Counted from the first letter of the stretch, positions 25,312 to 34,416 are shown. The stretch is DNA of 64,000 bases from Limosilactobacillus sp. (GCA_030530845.1 JAUMUE010000002.1:32342-96341); one strand, 5' to 3'. Made by a program: numbers and translations. Notes: a model not told the origin generated them from the letters alone.

Positions 25312-26856
25312 CTACTTCTTCAAACTGAGCTTTTCGACGTTTAAGGTCTTGTCGAGCCATCCCCGGGTGAAACTATCTTCGTGGCTAACCAGGATGAGGT
25401 TGCCGGGGAACTCTTGCAGGGCCTTCTTCAAACCTTCCTTGGTCTCGTCATCGAGGTGGTTCGTCGGTTCGTCCATGATCAAGAAGTTGCATGGCGTCAA
25501 TTCGAGAATCGCCAGCTTGACCTTGGTCTGTTCTCCCCCGGACAAGAGGTTCATTGGCTTTTGCGTGTTAGAAGAGTTGATCCCTGCCCGCGCCAGCTTA
25601 GTCCGGATTGTCTTTGGTTGCATGGTTGGAAACATGTTTTGGATCGTCTGCAGCGGTGTCAGTGACGGATCATCCCACTCCAGGTCCTGGTCGAAGTAGT
25701 TGATGATAGCTGATGGTGAGAAGGTTGCATCCCCGTCCAGCGCCGGAATCTTCTTCAGGATTGACTTAATCAAAGTAGACTTTCCGACCCCGTTAAACCC
25801 AGTGAAGTGGAGCTTTTCACCCATCGTCATCGAGAATGTCACCGGAGCAAGCAGTGGCCGTCCGTAACCAACTGAAAGGTTTTCGACCCGGAGTGCATTG
25901 GCGGAACCGGTGTTTTCATATGGGAAGTGGAAGGTTGCCTTGAGATTTTCCGAAGGCGGATCGACCCGCTTCATCCGCGCCAACATCTTCTCCCGTGACT
26001 TGGCCATGGTTGACTTGGAACCGGCCTTGTTTTTCCGGATAAAACGCTCGGCCTTTTCGATTACGACCTGTTGCTTTTCGTATTCACGCTCTTGGGCTTC
26101 CTTGCGTTCTTCCTTTTGCCGCATGGCTTGTTGGAAGCTCCCACGGTATTTGGTGATCTTATTAAATGAAACGTCACAGATCGTGTTGGTGACCTGTTCG
26201 AGGAAGTCGTAGTCGTGGGAAATAATCATCGCAGCGCCGTCGTAATTGTTGAGGTACTCGATCAGCCATTCGATGTGGGCCGTATCCAGGTAGTTCGTCG
26301 GTTCGTCGAGTAAGATGACGTCTGGATTTTCCAGCAACATCTTAGCAAGGATGATCTTGGAACGTTGACCTCCACTCATCTCTGAGACGACATGGTCCTT
26401 ACCGATTTCTGCCAACCCCAGCCCGCTCATCACCCGTTCAATTTCGGTTTCGATATCGTAAAAGTTGTGAGAATCAAGCTTTTCTTGGATCCGTCCGGCC
26501 TTAGTCAAAAGCTCATAATCCATCGACTCAGCATATTCTTGGTACAAATCATTCATCTGGTCGTTGAGCTTGTAGAGTTCGCTAAAGGCGGTGTGGAGGA
26601 ATTCGATCAGGGTCATCCCCTTTGGAATATCCACGTACTGGTCGAGATAACCGATCTTAACACCCTTTTGCCACTTGATGGATCCTTCGACGGGCAATGC
26701 TTGGCCAATCAAGATCTTAATCAACGTTGACTTACCGGCCCCATTTTGACCGACAATCCCCATGTGTTCGTGCTTTTCTAGTTGAAAACTGGCATCTTCG
26801 TAGAGCTTCTTATCGGCATAGCTCATCGTTAGCCCTTCAACATCTAAAACAGCCAT
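25312..26856 (-). CDS. ABC-F family ATPase
   Basis: A 514-residue soluble protein with two ABC ATPase domains and no membrane segment. Walker A sites are GQNGAGKST (near residue 35) and GFNGVGKST (near 352), signatures are MSGGQRSKI and LSGGEQTKV, and a charged ABC-F linker (about 235-300) lies between them. ABC-F proteins act on the ribosomal E site to relieve stalling or to protect from antibiotics. The subtype here resembles housekeeping forms, not a named resistance protein. ATG at 26856 is chosen for its AAAAGGAG site 8 bases upstream. Confidence 0.91.
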   Translation of the reverse strand: MAVLDVEGLTMSYADKKLYEDASFQLEKHEHMGIVGQNGAGKSTLIKILIGQALPVEGSIKWQKGVKIGYLDQYVDIPKGMTLIEFLHTAFSELYKLNDQMNDLYQEYAESMDYELLTKAGRIQEKLDSHNFYDIETEIERVMSGLGLAEIGKDHVVSEMSGGQRSKIILAKMLLENPDVILLDEPTNYLDTAHIEWLIEYLNNYDGAAMIISHDYDFLEQVTNTICDVSFNKITKYRGSFQQAMRQKEERKEAQEREYEKQQVVIEKAERFIRKNKAGSKSTMAKSREKMLARMKRVDPPSENLKATFHFPYENTGSANALRVENLSVGYGRPLLAPVTFSMTMGEKLHFTGFNGVGKSTLIKSILKKIPALDGDATFSPSAIINYFDQDLEWDDPSLTPLQTIQNMFPTMQPKTIRTKLARAGINSSNTQKPMNLLSGGEQTKVKLAILELTPCNFLIMDEPTNHLDDETKEGLKKALQEFPGNLILVSHEDSFTRGWLDKTLNVEKLSLKK

Positions 26857-26957
26857 TCTGATTCTCCTTTTCTCAAAAGTAAACTTCTCCAATCTTACCA
26901 CAGGCTAGAAACGACGGCAATTCAGCACACTTTATGAGAATCCTCTCATAATTCTAG

Positions 26958-26986
26958 TTGACAGGTTGAAATCGGTTGGATATACT
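26958..26986 (+). promoter_or_regulatory. Promoter of the trpXYZ leader transcript
   Basis: A perfect TTGACA, 17-base spacer, TATACT. The predicted start is near 26993, leaving only about 8 bases before the GAGGAG ribosome binding site of the leader peptide. Confidence 0.85.
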
Positions 26987-27015
26987 AGGCTTATCAAATT
27001 CGAGGAGCAAATACA

Positions 27016-27066
27016 ATGAAGCAAAATCACTTAAACAACCAAAATACACGTTGGCAAAGCCGGTAG
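27016..27066 (+). CDS. Leader peptide (16 aa) with a Trp codon before the stop
   Basis: A short reading frame ATG...TAG preceded by GAGGAG 9 bases upstream; the peptide reads MKQNHLNNQNTRWQSR. The only Trp codon (27052-27054) is four codons before the stop, and the last codons form the 5' arm of the first RNA helix of the attenuator. It lies between a consensus promoter and the terminator at 27139-27173, ahead of a tryptophan-type ABC importer. It is therefore likely a regulatory leader peptide rather than a functional protein. Confidence 0.72.
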   Translation: MKQNHLNNQNTRWQSR

Positions 27067-27173
27067 TGGCAGGTTGATTCGTCATGGATGCGACCTGCAA
27101 GCAGATTGCATCTGTGCCGGCTGATTTTGAGTTCATTCAGTCCGCATGGATCCACATGTGGACTTTTTATTTT
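27058..27173 (+). promoter_or_regulatory. Attenuator RNA with mutually exclusive helices upstream of trpXYZ
   Basis: Helices visible by pairing: P1 AGCCGG 27058-27063 with CCGGCT 27117-27122; P2 GCAGGT 27069-27074 with ACCTGC 27093-27098; P3 CAGAT 27102-27106 with ATCTG 27110-27114; terminator AGTCCGCATG 27139-27148 with CATGTGGACT 27155-27164, followed by TTTTTATTTT. An alternative helix, ATGCGAC 27088-27094 with GTCCGCAT 27140-27147 (one bulge), would break both P2 and the terminator and so act as an antiterminator. This fits ribosome-controlled attenuation by the leader peptide. Confidence 0.7.
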
Positions 27174-27234
27174 GCCATCAAAATGGGAGTCCGGTATGTG
27201 GGCTCCCGTTTTTCATAGAAAGGTGTGAATTAAT

Positions 27235-28224
27235 ATGAAGCGAATGTATACTCTGATCGCCCTTCTCGTGGCATTTCTCGGCGTAGCATTCTTCAAGGAA
27301 AATGGTGGCATCACCAAGCAAAGCAAACCACACATTGGCGTTTTGACCCTGATGCACCACCCGGCCCTTGATCAAATCTACCAAGGTTTCATCGATGAGT
27401 TAGCCAAGGAAGGTTACAAGAACGGCAAAAACATTACGATTGATTACCAAAATGCGAATGGTGACCAAAGTAATCTGAATACGATGGCAACTAAGCTGGT
27501 CAACAACAACCCGAACGCCATCTTCAGTATCACCACTCCCGCATCACAGGCAACGGCAAACGCCACCAAAAACGTGCCAATCGTCCTCGGTGCGGTCACT
27601 GATCCTAAGGGCGCGGGTTTGGTCAAGAATGTTAAGCATCCGGGTGCCAACATCACTGGTGTTTCTAGCCAAGCACCGGCAAAAGAACAGCTCAAACTGA
27701 TCAAGAAGTTCATGCCCCATATGAAAACGCTCGGTGTCATCTACACATCTAGTGATCCGTCCGCAACCGCTAATTACGAGGAAATTGTCAAGCAAGCTAA
27801 GGTACTCCACATCCACCTGAAGTCCTACTCAATTGCTAACAGTAACGACCTCAATCAGGTATCACAGGAAATGATGCAAAACGTCGACGCGGTCATCGTC
27901 CCACAAGACAACGTGATCGCCGGGGCAATGCAGACGCTGGTTAAGAACGCCGATGCAGCAAATAAGCCACTCTTCCCGGCCGTTGATACAATGGTAAAGC
28001 AAGGTGGTGTCGCTACTTATAGCGTTAACCAATATAAACTCGGTGTGATCGGTGCCAAGATGACGGTCAAGATCTTGAAGGGTGAGAAACCCGGAAACAT
28101 GGCGATCGAATACGTTAAGCACGGTGACCCTGTTTTGAACCTCAAACAGGCGAAAAAGCTCGGTATAACGGTTCCAAAAGAATTTGAACACGAAGCCAAG
28201 ACGAAAGGAGAAATCTATCAATGA
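27235..28224 (+). CDS. trpX: Tryptophan-type ABC transporter substrate-binding protein
   Basis: A 329-residue extracytoplasmic binding protein. A signal anchor (residues about 4-20, no lipobox cysteine) precedes an ABC-substrate-binding domain of the COG2984 family, seen in HIGVLTLMHHPALDQIYQGF near residue 34 and the PIVLGAVTDPKGAGLV segment near 118. Lactobacillales and streptococcal homologues next to this type of permease and ATPase are assigned to tryptophan uptake (TrpXYZ). The Trp-codon leader upstream supports that. The stop overlaps the permease start by 4 bases. Confidence 0.82.
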   Translation: MKRMYTLIALLVAFLGVAFFKENGGITKQSKPHIGVLTLMHHPALDQIYQGFIDELAKEGYKNGKNITIDYQNANGDQSNLNTMATKLVNNNPNAIFSITTPASQATANATKNVPIVLGAVTDPKGAGLVKNVKHPGANITGVSSQAPAKEQLKLIKKFMPHMKTLGVIYTSSDPSATANYEEIVKQAKVLHIHLKSYSIANSNDLNQVSQEMMQNVDAVIVPQDNVIAGAMQTLVKNADAANKPLFPAVDTMVKQGGVATYSVNQYKLGVIGAKMTVKILKGEKPGNMAIEYVKHGDPVLNLKQAKKLGITVPKEFEHEAKTKGEIYQ

Positions 28225-29120
28225 ACTTAATGGTATCAGCAATCGGCCAAGGTCTCTTATGGGCGCTGCTCGGGATCGGCCTCTACCTCACCTTCCGGAT
28301 CCTCGACTTCTGTGATATGACTGTCGAAGGAACCTTCCCACTCGGTGCAGCGGTAGCAGTAACCGCTATTTCCCGGGGAATAAATCCACTGCTTGCAACT
28401 CTCCTGGCGGTGTTAGCCGGAATGATCGCCGGTCTGGTTACGGGTCTGCTTTACACCAAGGGCAAGATTCCGAGCCTGCTCGCCGGAATTTTAACCATGA
28501 CCGCCATCTACTCCGTCAACCTCCGCATCATGGGTAAGTCCAACATCTCACTTTTGGGCAAGCAAACACTCTTCAGCGGGCGCTTCATGACAAGCCTGCC
28601 ACAGTACTTCGACAGCGTGGTAATGGGCATTATCTCCATTGCAATCATCACAATTCTGATGGTACTCTTCCTGGCAACCGATTACGGGCAAGCATTCATT
28701 GCGACCGGTGACAACCCAACGATGGCCAAATCACTGGGTATTCACACCGACAAGATGGTGATTATCGGACTGATGGTTTCAAATGGGATGGTCGGCCTCT
28801 GTGGTGCTTTGATCGCCCAAAACAACGGTTACGCCGATATCAACATGGGGATTGGGACCATCGTTATCGCCCTGGCATCCATCATCATCGGTGAAGTTGC
28901 TTTCGGCGAACTGACCTTGAATCAACGGTTGGTCTCAGTAACACTCGGTAGTATCGTTTACCGGATCATTCTCCTGGTCGTGCTCCAACTTGGATTCTCT
29001 GCTAATGACCTCAACCTGATCTCATCAGTGGTCCTCGCCATCTGCATGATGATTCCGCAACTCGAAAAGCACCTACACATCAAGAAACCAATTTTGAAGG
29101 GAGTGCGCCCACATGACTAA
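28221..29120 (+). CDS. trpY: Tryptophan-type ABC transporter permease
   Basis: A 299-residue membrane protein with about eight to nine helices. It has the branched-chain/ribose permease-like pattern (LGIGLYLTFRILDFCDMTVEG near residue 17, GDNPTMAKSLG near 164) that defines the YtrF-like COG4120 permeases partnered with TrpX-type binding proteins. It forms the channel of the importer. It overlaps the binding protein gene by 4 bases and the ATPase gene by 8 bases, so the three are one operon. Confidence 0.86.
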   Translation: MNLMVSAIGQGLLWALLGIGLYLTFRILDFCDMTVEGTFPLGAAVAVTAISRGINPLLATLLAVLAGMIAGLVTGLLYTKGKIPSLLAGILTMTAIYSVNLRIMGKSNISLLGKQTLFSGRFMTSLPQYFDSVVMGIISIAIITILMVLFLATDYGQAFIATGDNPTMAKSLGIHTDKMVIIGLMVSNGMVGLCGALIAQNNGYADINMGIGTIVIALASIIIGEVAFGELTLNQRLVSVTLGSIVYRIILLVVLQLGFSANDLNLISSVVLAICMMIPQLEKHLHIKKPILKGVRPHD

Positions 29121-29877
29121 AGCGATTTTGGAATTAAAAAACGTCAAAACCATCGTCAATAAAGGCACGGCCAACGAAACGAACATCCTGAAGGGAATCA
29201 ACCTGAAGATTAACGAGGGCGATTTCATCACGATTGTCGGTACGAACGGGGCCGGTAAATCCACCCTCTTCAACGTGATCGGTGGAAACTTACTGGTCGA
29301 CGAAGGACAAATTCTCCATAACGGCGAAGATATCAGTAAGGCGACCGAAGAAGAACGGACAACCTTCTTAGCCCGCGTCTTCCAGGATCCTAAGCTGGGG
29401 ACTGCACCGCGGATGACCGTTGCGGAAAATATGTTGCTGGCGACGAAGCGTGGTGAGAAGCGTGGACTCAAGCTACGGAAGCTCAAGCCCAACATGGAAC
29501 GGTTCACGAAGCTAGCAGCAACGATGAATAACGGACTGGAAAACCGGATGACGACCGCAACTGGCGCACTCTCTGGCGGTCAACGTCAAGCACTGTCATT
29601 TCTGATGGCAACCCTTAAGCGACCTGACATTCTCTTGCTCGACGAACATACCGCTGCATTAGACCCCCACACCAGCCTTAACCTGCTCCACGCAACCAAC
29701 GAGCGGATCACCCAGGATCACCTGACCGCTCTGATGATTACCCACCAATTAGAGGATGCCCTCAAGTACGGGAACCGACTGATTGTTTTGAAGGATGGTC
29801 AGATCAAGGCGGATTTCGTAGGTGAAGAAAAGGCTAAGTTGACGACCGCAGACTTATACAAATTCTTTGAAGACTAA
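29113..29877 (+). CDS. trpZ: Tryptophan-type ABC transporter ATP-binding protein
   Basis: A 254-residue ATPase. It has Walker A GTNGAGKST near residues 44-52, Q-loop in VFQDPKLGT, signature LSGGQRQAL near 155, Walker B ILLLDEHTAALDP with the H-loop in MITHQ. It energises the preceding permease (COG1101 type). Its start overlaps the permease by 8 bases with a GAAGGGAG site inside that gene. A weak hairpin at 29882-29912 follows. Confidence 0.88.
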   Translation: MTKAILELKNVKTIVNKGTANETNILKGINLKINEGDFITIVGTNGAGKSTLFNVIGGNLLVDEGQILHNGEDISKATEEERTTFLARVFQDPKLGTAPRMTVAENMLLATKRGEKRGLKLRKLKPNMERFTKLAATMNNGLENRMTTATGALSGGQRQALSFLMATLKRPDILLLDEHTAALDPHTSLNLLHATNERITQDHLTALMITHQLEDALKYGNRLIVLKDGQIKADFVGEEKAKLTTADLYKFFED

Positions 29878-29881
29878 CATA

Positions 29882-29912
29882 TGGCGCAGTTTCGGCTGCG
29901 TCATTTTATTTA
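29882..29912 (+). terminator. Possible weak terminator of trpXYZ
   Basis: GGCGCAG / CTGCGTC stem with one G-T pair, followed by ATTTTATTT. The tail is interrupted, so termination may be partial. Confidence 0.5.
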
Positions 29913-29968
29913 CTCTGTACAAAAGTAGGATAAAACACGTAAAATATTTTTGTACTGGAGTGAAAAAC

Positions 29969-31288
29969 ATGAACGAATTATTTGAACATACCTCAATTAA
30001 GAAAGCATACTTTACGCTAGCCATGCCAGTCGTTTTGAGCATGGCAGTGACGATGATCTACAACATGGTCGACACCTTCTTCGTTGCCCAGACGCAAAAC
30101 GCAAATTTGGTTGCCGGTGTTTCACAGGGTGCGCCCTTATTCACGATGATGATTGCCCTCGGTGACATCTTTGGTCTAGGTGGTAGCTCAGTGATTTCCC
30201 GTTTATTCGGTGAAAAGAAGTACAAGCTGGGCCGCTACGTCAGTGGTTACTGCTTCTACTCATCGATTCTATGTGGGATTCTCGTGACGATTGTGATGTT
30301 GATTTTCCAAACACCATTCTTGCACCTGCTCGGAGCGTCCGAGAGCACCTGGAAGTACGCGCGTGAATACTACCTGGTGATGGCCTGGGGTGCAACATTT
30401 GTCATCTTCGGCCTGACACCCACCAACATCTTGCGGACGGAAGGTTTGGCCGTAGAATCAATGATTGCTTCAATGACGGGGACTATCATCAATATCTTCT
30501 TGAACCCGATCTTCATTTTCACCTGTGGACTGGGGGCGGCCGGTTCTGCACTGGCGACCGTTACCTCCACAGTGATCGGTGACGTTTTGATGATCTACTA
30601 CACCCATTACAAGAGTAAGAAGCTGACGACCTCGATCAGGGAAACCAAGATCAGCAAGAAGCTCCAACTCGAGATTTATGCGATCGGGATTCCCGCATCA
30701 ATCACCAACCTGATGGCCACATTTGCGACGGCGATGACTAACCGCTACCTGATTGCGTACGGTGCCACCAGCGTCGCAGCTATGGGGATTGCACTCAAGA
30801 TCAGTCTGATTACCACGATGATCTTCGTCGGACTAGCATTTGGTGCCCAACCACTGATCGGTTACACGTATGGCGCCAAGGACAAGAAACGGTTCTGGGA
30901 AACCATCCGTTTTGACCTGACCGTCGTCGCTGGATTCTCTATCTGCTCAACCATCCTGATCATGATTTTTGCACCAGAGTTGATTCGGCTCTTCATGCAT
31001 GATGCAACCGTGATCAAGGAAGGTACTATCATGATCCGCTGGCTGTCCTCTTCAGCAACCTTTGCCGGGATCATCCTCGTATTTACGACGACGTTCCAGT
31101 CAATGGGTAAAGCCGTCCCCGCATTTCTTCTGTCTTTCTGTCGGCAGGGTCTAGTCTTTTCGGTAGTTATCATGGCGCTGCACCCACTCTTCGGCTACAC
31201 TGGGATCTTGGCGGCACAACCCGTGGCGGATCTGGTAACTCTGATTATCTCCTTGATCTTATTCAGAATTTACAAGCCAAAATTTTAG
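29969..31288 (+). CDS. MATE family efflux transporter
   Basis: A 439-residue protein with 12 membrane helices in two homologous halves. The N-terminal half carries the MATE pattern PVVLSMAVTMIYNMVDTFFVAQ near residues 19-40, and the second half the repeat near residue 230 (IPASITNL). These exporters use Na+ or H+ gradients to expel cationic compounds; the natural substrate is unknown. The ATG at 29969 follows TGGAGTG. An open frame reaching back into trpZ has no start signal. Confidence 0.88.
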   Translation: MNELFEHTSIKKAYFTLAMPVVLSMAVTMIYNMVDTFFVAQTQNANLVAGVSQGAPLFTMMIALGDIFGLGGSSVISRLFGEKKYKLGRYVSGYCFYSSILCGILVTIVMLIFQTPFLHLLGASESTWKYAREYYLVMAWGATFVIFGLTPTNILRTEGLAVESMIASMTGTIINIFLNPIFIFTCGLGAAGSALATVTSTVIGDVLMIYYTHYKSKKLTTSIRETKISKKLQLEIYAIGIPASITNLMATFATAMTNRYLIAYGATSVAAMGIALKISLITTMIFVGLAFGAQPLIGYTYGAKDKKRFWETIRFDLTVVAGFSICSTILIMIFAPELIRLFMHDATVIKEGTIMIRWLSSSATFAGIILVFTTTFQSMGKAVPAFLLSFCRQGLVFSVVIMALHPLFGYTGILAAQPVADLVTLIISLILFRIYKPKF

Positions 31289-31296
31289 ACAAACAA

Positions 31297-31330
31297 AGAG
31301 GCGTGACTCCGAAATGGAATCACGCCTTTT
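31297..31330. terminator. Bidirectional intrinsic terminator
   Basis: AGGCGTGACTCC / GGAATCACGCCT stem with a 5-base loop. It is T-rich on the plus-strand exit and A-rich before the stem, between the MATE and thioredoxin genes. Confidence 0.85.
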
Positions 31331-31331
31331 C

Positions 31332-31649
31332 TTATTCGCTGATTTTGCGTTCAAAATAGTGTGCGAGCTTGGCTTCAGGGTAAACACCGGAAACCTTTTC
31401 CTTGGCCTCGCCATCACGGAAGAGGACCAGTGAAGGAATGCTCATCACCTTGTAGCGTTGGGCAATTTCTTGGTTACCATCGACGTTCATCTTAACGAAC
31501 TTGATTTGGTCACCAAATTGTTGCTCCAACTTTTCCATGATTGGTGACATCATCTTGCATGGACCACACCATGGCGCCCAAAAGTCGACAACCGTTAATG
31601 GCCCAGCGATCAATTGGTCGAAATTTTCGCTACTTGCTTCAATTGCCAT
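31332..31649 (-). CDS. trxA: Thioredoxin
   Basis: A 105-residue cytoplasmic disulfide reductase with the canonical WAPWCGPCK active site near residues 25-33 and the cis-proline in SIPSLVLF near 70. Both redox cysteines are present and length is normal. ATG at 31649 follows ATAAGGAG. It begins 4 bases after the TerC gene stop and is likely co-transcribed with it. Confidence 0.95.
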   Translation of the reverse strand: MAIEASSENFDQLIAGPLTVVDFWAPWCGPCKMMSPIMEKLEQQFGDQIKFVKMNVDGNQEIAQRYKVMSIPSLVLFRDGEAKEKVSGVYPEAKLAHYFERKISE

Positions 31650-31653
31650 GAAA

Positions 31654-32409
31654 CTACTCCTTATCTGCATTATTTTTATCCCGACGTAAGAAGTGAATAA
31701 TAATCGTCAGGACGAAGACAGCTAACATGAAGATCCCAAAAATTTGTGATGGGATTTCGATGTCGATTGCGGGAATGGTCAAGAAGAGCTTGAAGGCAAT
31801 CACGAAGATCAAAGCGTACGCCATTGGTTCCAATTCTGGCACCTTGCGCATCAACTTCATAATAACTTCAGCGATTCCCCGCATACATAAGATACCGATC
31901 AAACCACCGATTAAAACGATAACGGGGTTTTCTGAGATGGCCAGTGACGCCAGCACCGAGTCGACGGAGAAAATGATGTCCATGAACTCGATCTGTGCAA
32001 CCACAAACCAGAACCTCTTGCGCCCGGTCAGTCGGTCAGCGGTGTTCTTAATCTTGCGTTCCTTCTTACCGTAGAAATAACTATGGAAGAAACGGAACAC
32101 CAGGTAAATCAGGTAGGCAGCACCAATTACCTTGATCTCCCAGAAGTTGATCAAGTAGGTACCGATACCGATAATCAGGAAACGGAAGATGTATGATCCC
32201 CAAATCCCGTAGAACAACGACTCTTCTTGTTCCTTTAACGTTGGTAACACACGGGTCTGAGCAGCCAGTACGACGGCATTATCCACTGACAGCAAACATT
32301 CAATCAAAACTAACGATAAGATGATCAGCCAATCTTGACCTGAAGTGATAACCGTGGCCCAGTTATGCGGGTCAAAGAACGGCCCATATAACTTCTGTAT
32401 AAGTGACAA
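31654..32409 (-). CDS. TerC family integral membrane protein
   Basis: A 251-residue protein with seven membrane helices. It has TerC-family acidic residues in the membrane (IECLLSVDNAVVLA near residue 37 and EFMDIIFSVDSVLA near 137), which form the metal-binding repeats. Bacillus TerC proteins (MeeF/MeeY) export manganese and help to load exoenzymes, so manganese efflux is the most likely role. The start is TTG at 32409, 7 bases after AAAGGAGG. It is co-directional with trxA (4-base gap). Confidence 0.88.
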   Translation of the reverse strand: MSLIQKLYGPFFDPHNWATVITSGQDWLIILSLVLIECLLSVDNAVVLAAQTRVLPTLKEQEESLFYGIWGSYIFRFLIIGIGTYLINFWEIKVIGAAYLIYLVFRFFHSYFYGKKERKIKNTADRLTGRKRFWFVVAQIEFMDIIFSVDSVLASLAISENPVIVLIGGLIGILCMRGIAEVIMKLMRKVPELEPMAYALIFVIAFKLFLTIPAIDIEIPSQIFGIFMLAVFVLTIIIHFLRRDKNNADKE

Positions 32410-32444
32410 TTAATGTCCTCCTTTGGTATAAATCAAACTATCTA

Positions 32445-33344
32445 TCATAATCTGTATTTTACCAGATAATCCAAAAAATATGGTGGCAGAGGTGCCTGAA
32501 TTTGGATATTTTTAAACGAAAATGGCAGGACTAACCGCTGTTCAATCCCGTGCAGCAACATTCCCTGTTCATCCCCGTCACCGTATAGCGGATCGCCAAC
32601 GATTGGATGACCACTATCAGCCAGATGAACCCGGATCTGGTGGGTACGGCCGGTTTCGAGTTGCAGGCGAACAAATGAACGGTCGGCGTTGCTTGCCAGA
32701 ATGTGGTAACGGGTCCGCGCTGGTTTAGCGTTGATTCCGTCAACCTTGTACTTACACTTGTTGACTGGATCACCGCCAATCGGGCCAGCGAATATACCTT
32801 CACCTGTCAGTTGTCCCTTCACTACTGCCACGTATTCACGGTGAATCTTGCCGGAACTGATCAGCCGGTTGAGGATGGGCACAACGACTGGGTTCTTGGC
32901 GACGACCATCGCACCACTGGTTTCCTGGTCGAGGCGGTGGACCATAAAGCACTCGCCTCCCAAGTATCCGGCAACATCATTCATCACCGTTCCTGTCTCG
33001 CAGTCCTCGTTGGGGTGTGACTTCTGGCCGCGGGGCTTGTTGATGACGAGAAGGTCACGGTTTTCGTACAGGACCGTGATCTTGGGGTCAGCTGTCGGCA
33101 CGTAGTGATTAGCCCCTGGAGTCCGGAACTCGTCGCCGTTGAAGAGCATCGTAATATCATCCCCACCCGTGACAGTTTCGTTCATATAACGGTACTCTCT
33201 GTTGACCAGGACATTCTGACGGCGGCGCAGGAAATGGATATAGCGGTCCGGTAATAACCACTGGTCGTGCAGGAGTGACCGTACACTGGTGGTCGCTTGG
33301 TCGGGTGCCAATCGTTCTTTAATTGTCCAACGAATCTCGTCCAT
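32445..33344 (-). CDS. RluA family pseudouridine synthase
   Basis: A 299-residue RNA-modifying enzyme. A degenerate S4-like N-terminal region (about 1-80) precedes the RluA catalytic domain with HRLDQETSG, which holds the catalytic aspartate (near residue 136). The LLVINKPRGQKSHP and TGRTHQIRVHL motifs flank it. It converts uridine to pseudouridine in rRNA or tRNA; the target is unknown. ATG at 33344 is preferred for its GGAGG 6 bases upstream over one 30 bases earlier. Confidence 0.9.
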   Translation of the reverse strand: MDEIRWTIKERLAPDQATTSVRSLLHDQWLLPDRYIHFLRRRQNVLVNREYRYMNETVTGGDDITMLFNGDEFRTPGANHYVPTADPKITVLYENRDLLVINKPRGQKSHPNEDCETGTVMNDVAGYLGGECFMVHRLDQETSGAMVVAKNPVVVPILNRLISSGKIHREYVAVVKGQLTGEGIFAGPIGGDPVNKCKYKVDGINAKPARTRYHILASNADRSFVRLQLETGRTHQIRVHLADSGHPIVGDPLYGDGDEQGMLLHGIEQRLVLPFSFKNIQIQAPLPPYFLDYLVKYRL

Positions 33345-33491
33345 ATTTTTCCTCCGAATTATTTCCTTGTCCATTTTACATTTATTTCCCGGGAAATTAA
33401 AAATGTTTCTCAGATTGTCTGGTTAGACTTTACATTTAAACCTGAATAGCGTTGAATATTAAGTAGAGAAAACTTTAAGGAGGTGAATGGC

Positions 33492-34412
33492 ATGTTAAGC
33501 AAAGAGCAAATTAATGATCACAGCCACTGGATCAGTGTATTCGAACCACTTCCCGGCGAACGGGCCGAGCTGATTGAGAAGTACGAGGTGACCAAGGAAC
33601 TGCTTGATTATGCCATTGACCCCTACGAAAAAGCCCGTGTCGAAGTCGATCCTGACGCTGGTGTGACTCTTCTGATCTTCGACGTCTACGTCCCTACTCA
33701 CGAGCACACCTCACCACAGACCGCGCCGATTGGGATTATGCTGACGAGAAACAACATCATCACATTTACCAACGCGCAGACTAACTTTGTTAACGGGATC
33801 ATTGCTTCACAGATGGGTGCGTTGCAAAAACGGGGCGAAATCACCGACCAACTCAACCTGGTCATCCCCGTCCTCTACCGCCTGTCTACGAACTACTTTG
33901 GCCCATTGCGCAGAGTCGACCAACAACGTCAGCTGATCCAGCAAAATCTGCAGAAGCGTACCGGCCGCAAAGCCATCACTGAGTTCATGGAAATCGAAAC
34001 CGGACTTGTCTACATTTTGACGTCACTTAAGGGAAATGTTTCCCTGCTCGAAGAATTCAAGCGTCGGATGAGCAACCGCCTGTCGATTCGCCAAATGAAC
34101 GACCTGGATGACGTCATCGTCGAAGCACAACAGGGATTGGAAATGGCCCAGATGACTTCCGATGTTTCCGAACGTGTCTCCAACGCCTACAGCAAGGTTC
34201 TGGACTCTGATTTGAACCAAACGATGAAGTACCTGACCATCTACTCAATCGTCCTATCGATTCCAACCATTGTCTCCGGATTCTACGGCGAAAACGTCAA
34301 GTACCTGCCTTTTGCAAACGGTGAATGGTCTTGGCTGATAACGATCATAATCACCGTTGTACTGATGCTGGTCTGCATTATTTTCATGGTCAAGCAGCAC
34401 TGGTGGAAGTAA
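33492..34412 (+). CDS. CorA family divalent cation transporter (GEN variant)
   Basis: A 306-residue CorA-type protein. A large cytoplasmic N-terminal domain (about 1-235) and a long stalk helix lead to two C-terminal membrane helices. The pore signature between the helices reads YGEN (residues about 261-264) where CorA magnesium channels normally have YGMN. The rest of the layout (IPTIVSGFYG before, W-rich loop after) is typical. The cation carried is therefore uncertain. ATG at 33492 lies 8 bases after AAGGAGG. Confidence 0.82.
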   Translation: MLSKEQINDHSHWISVFEPLPGERAELIEKYEVTKELLDYAIDPYEKARVEVDPDAGVTLLIFDVYVPTHEHTSPQTAPIGIMLTRNNIITFTNAQTNFVNGIIASQMGALQKRGEITDQLNLVIPVLYRLSTNYFGPLRRVDQQRQLIQQNLQKRTGRKAITEFMEIETGLVYILTSLKGNVSLLEEFKRRMSNRLSIRQMNDLDDVIVEAQQGLEMAQMTSDVSERVSNAYSKVLDSDLNQTMKYLTIYSIVLSIPTIVSGFYGENVKYLPFANGEWSWLITIIITVVLMLVCIIFMVKQHWWK

Positions 34413-34416
34413 AGGC

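Noticed and set aside
25381-26730. Several plus-strand open frames opposite the ABC-F gene
   Set aside because: They are reverse shadows of a well-conserved ATPase and have no start signals.
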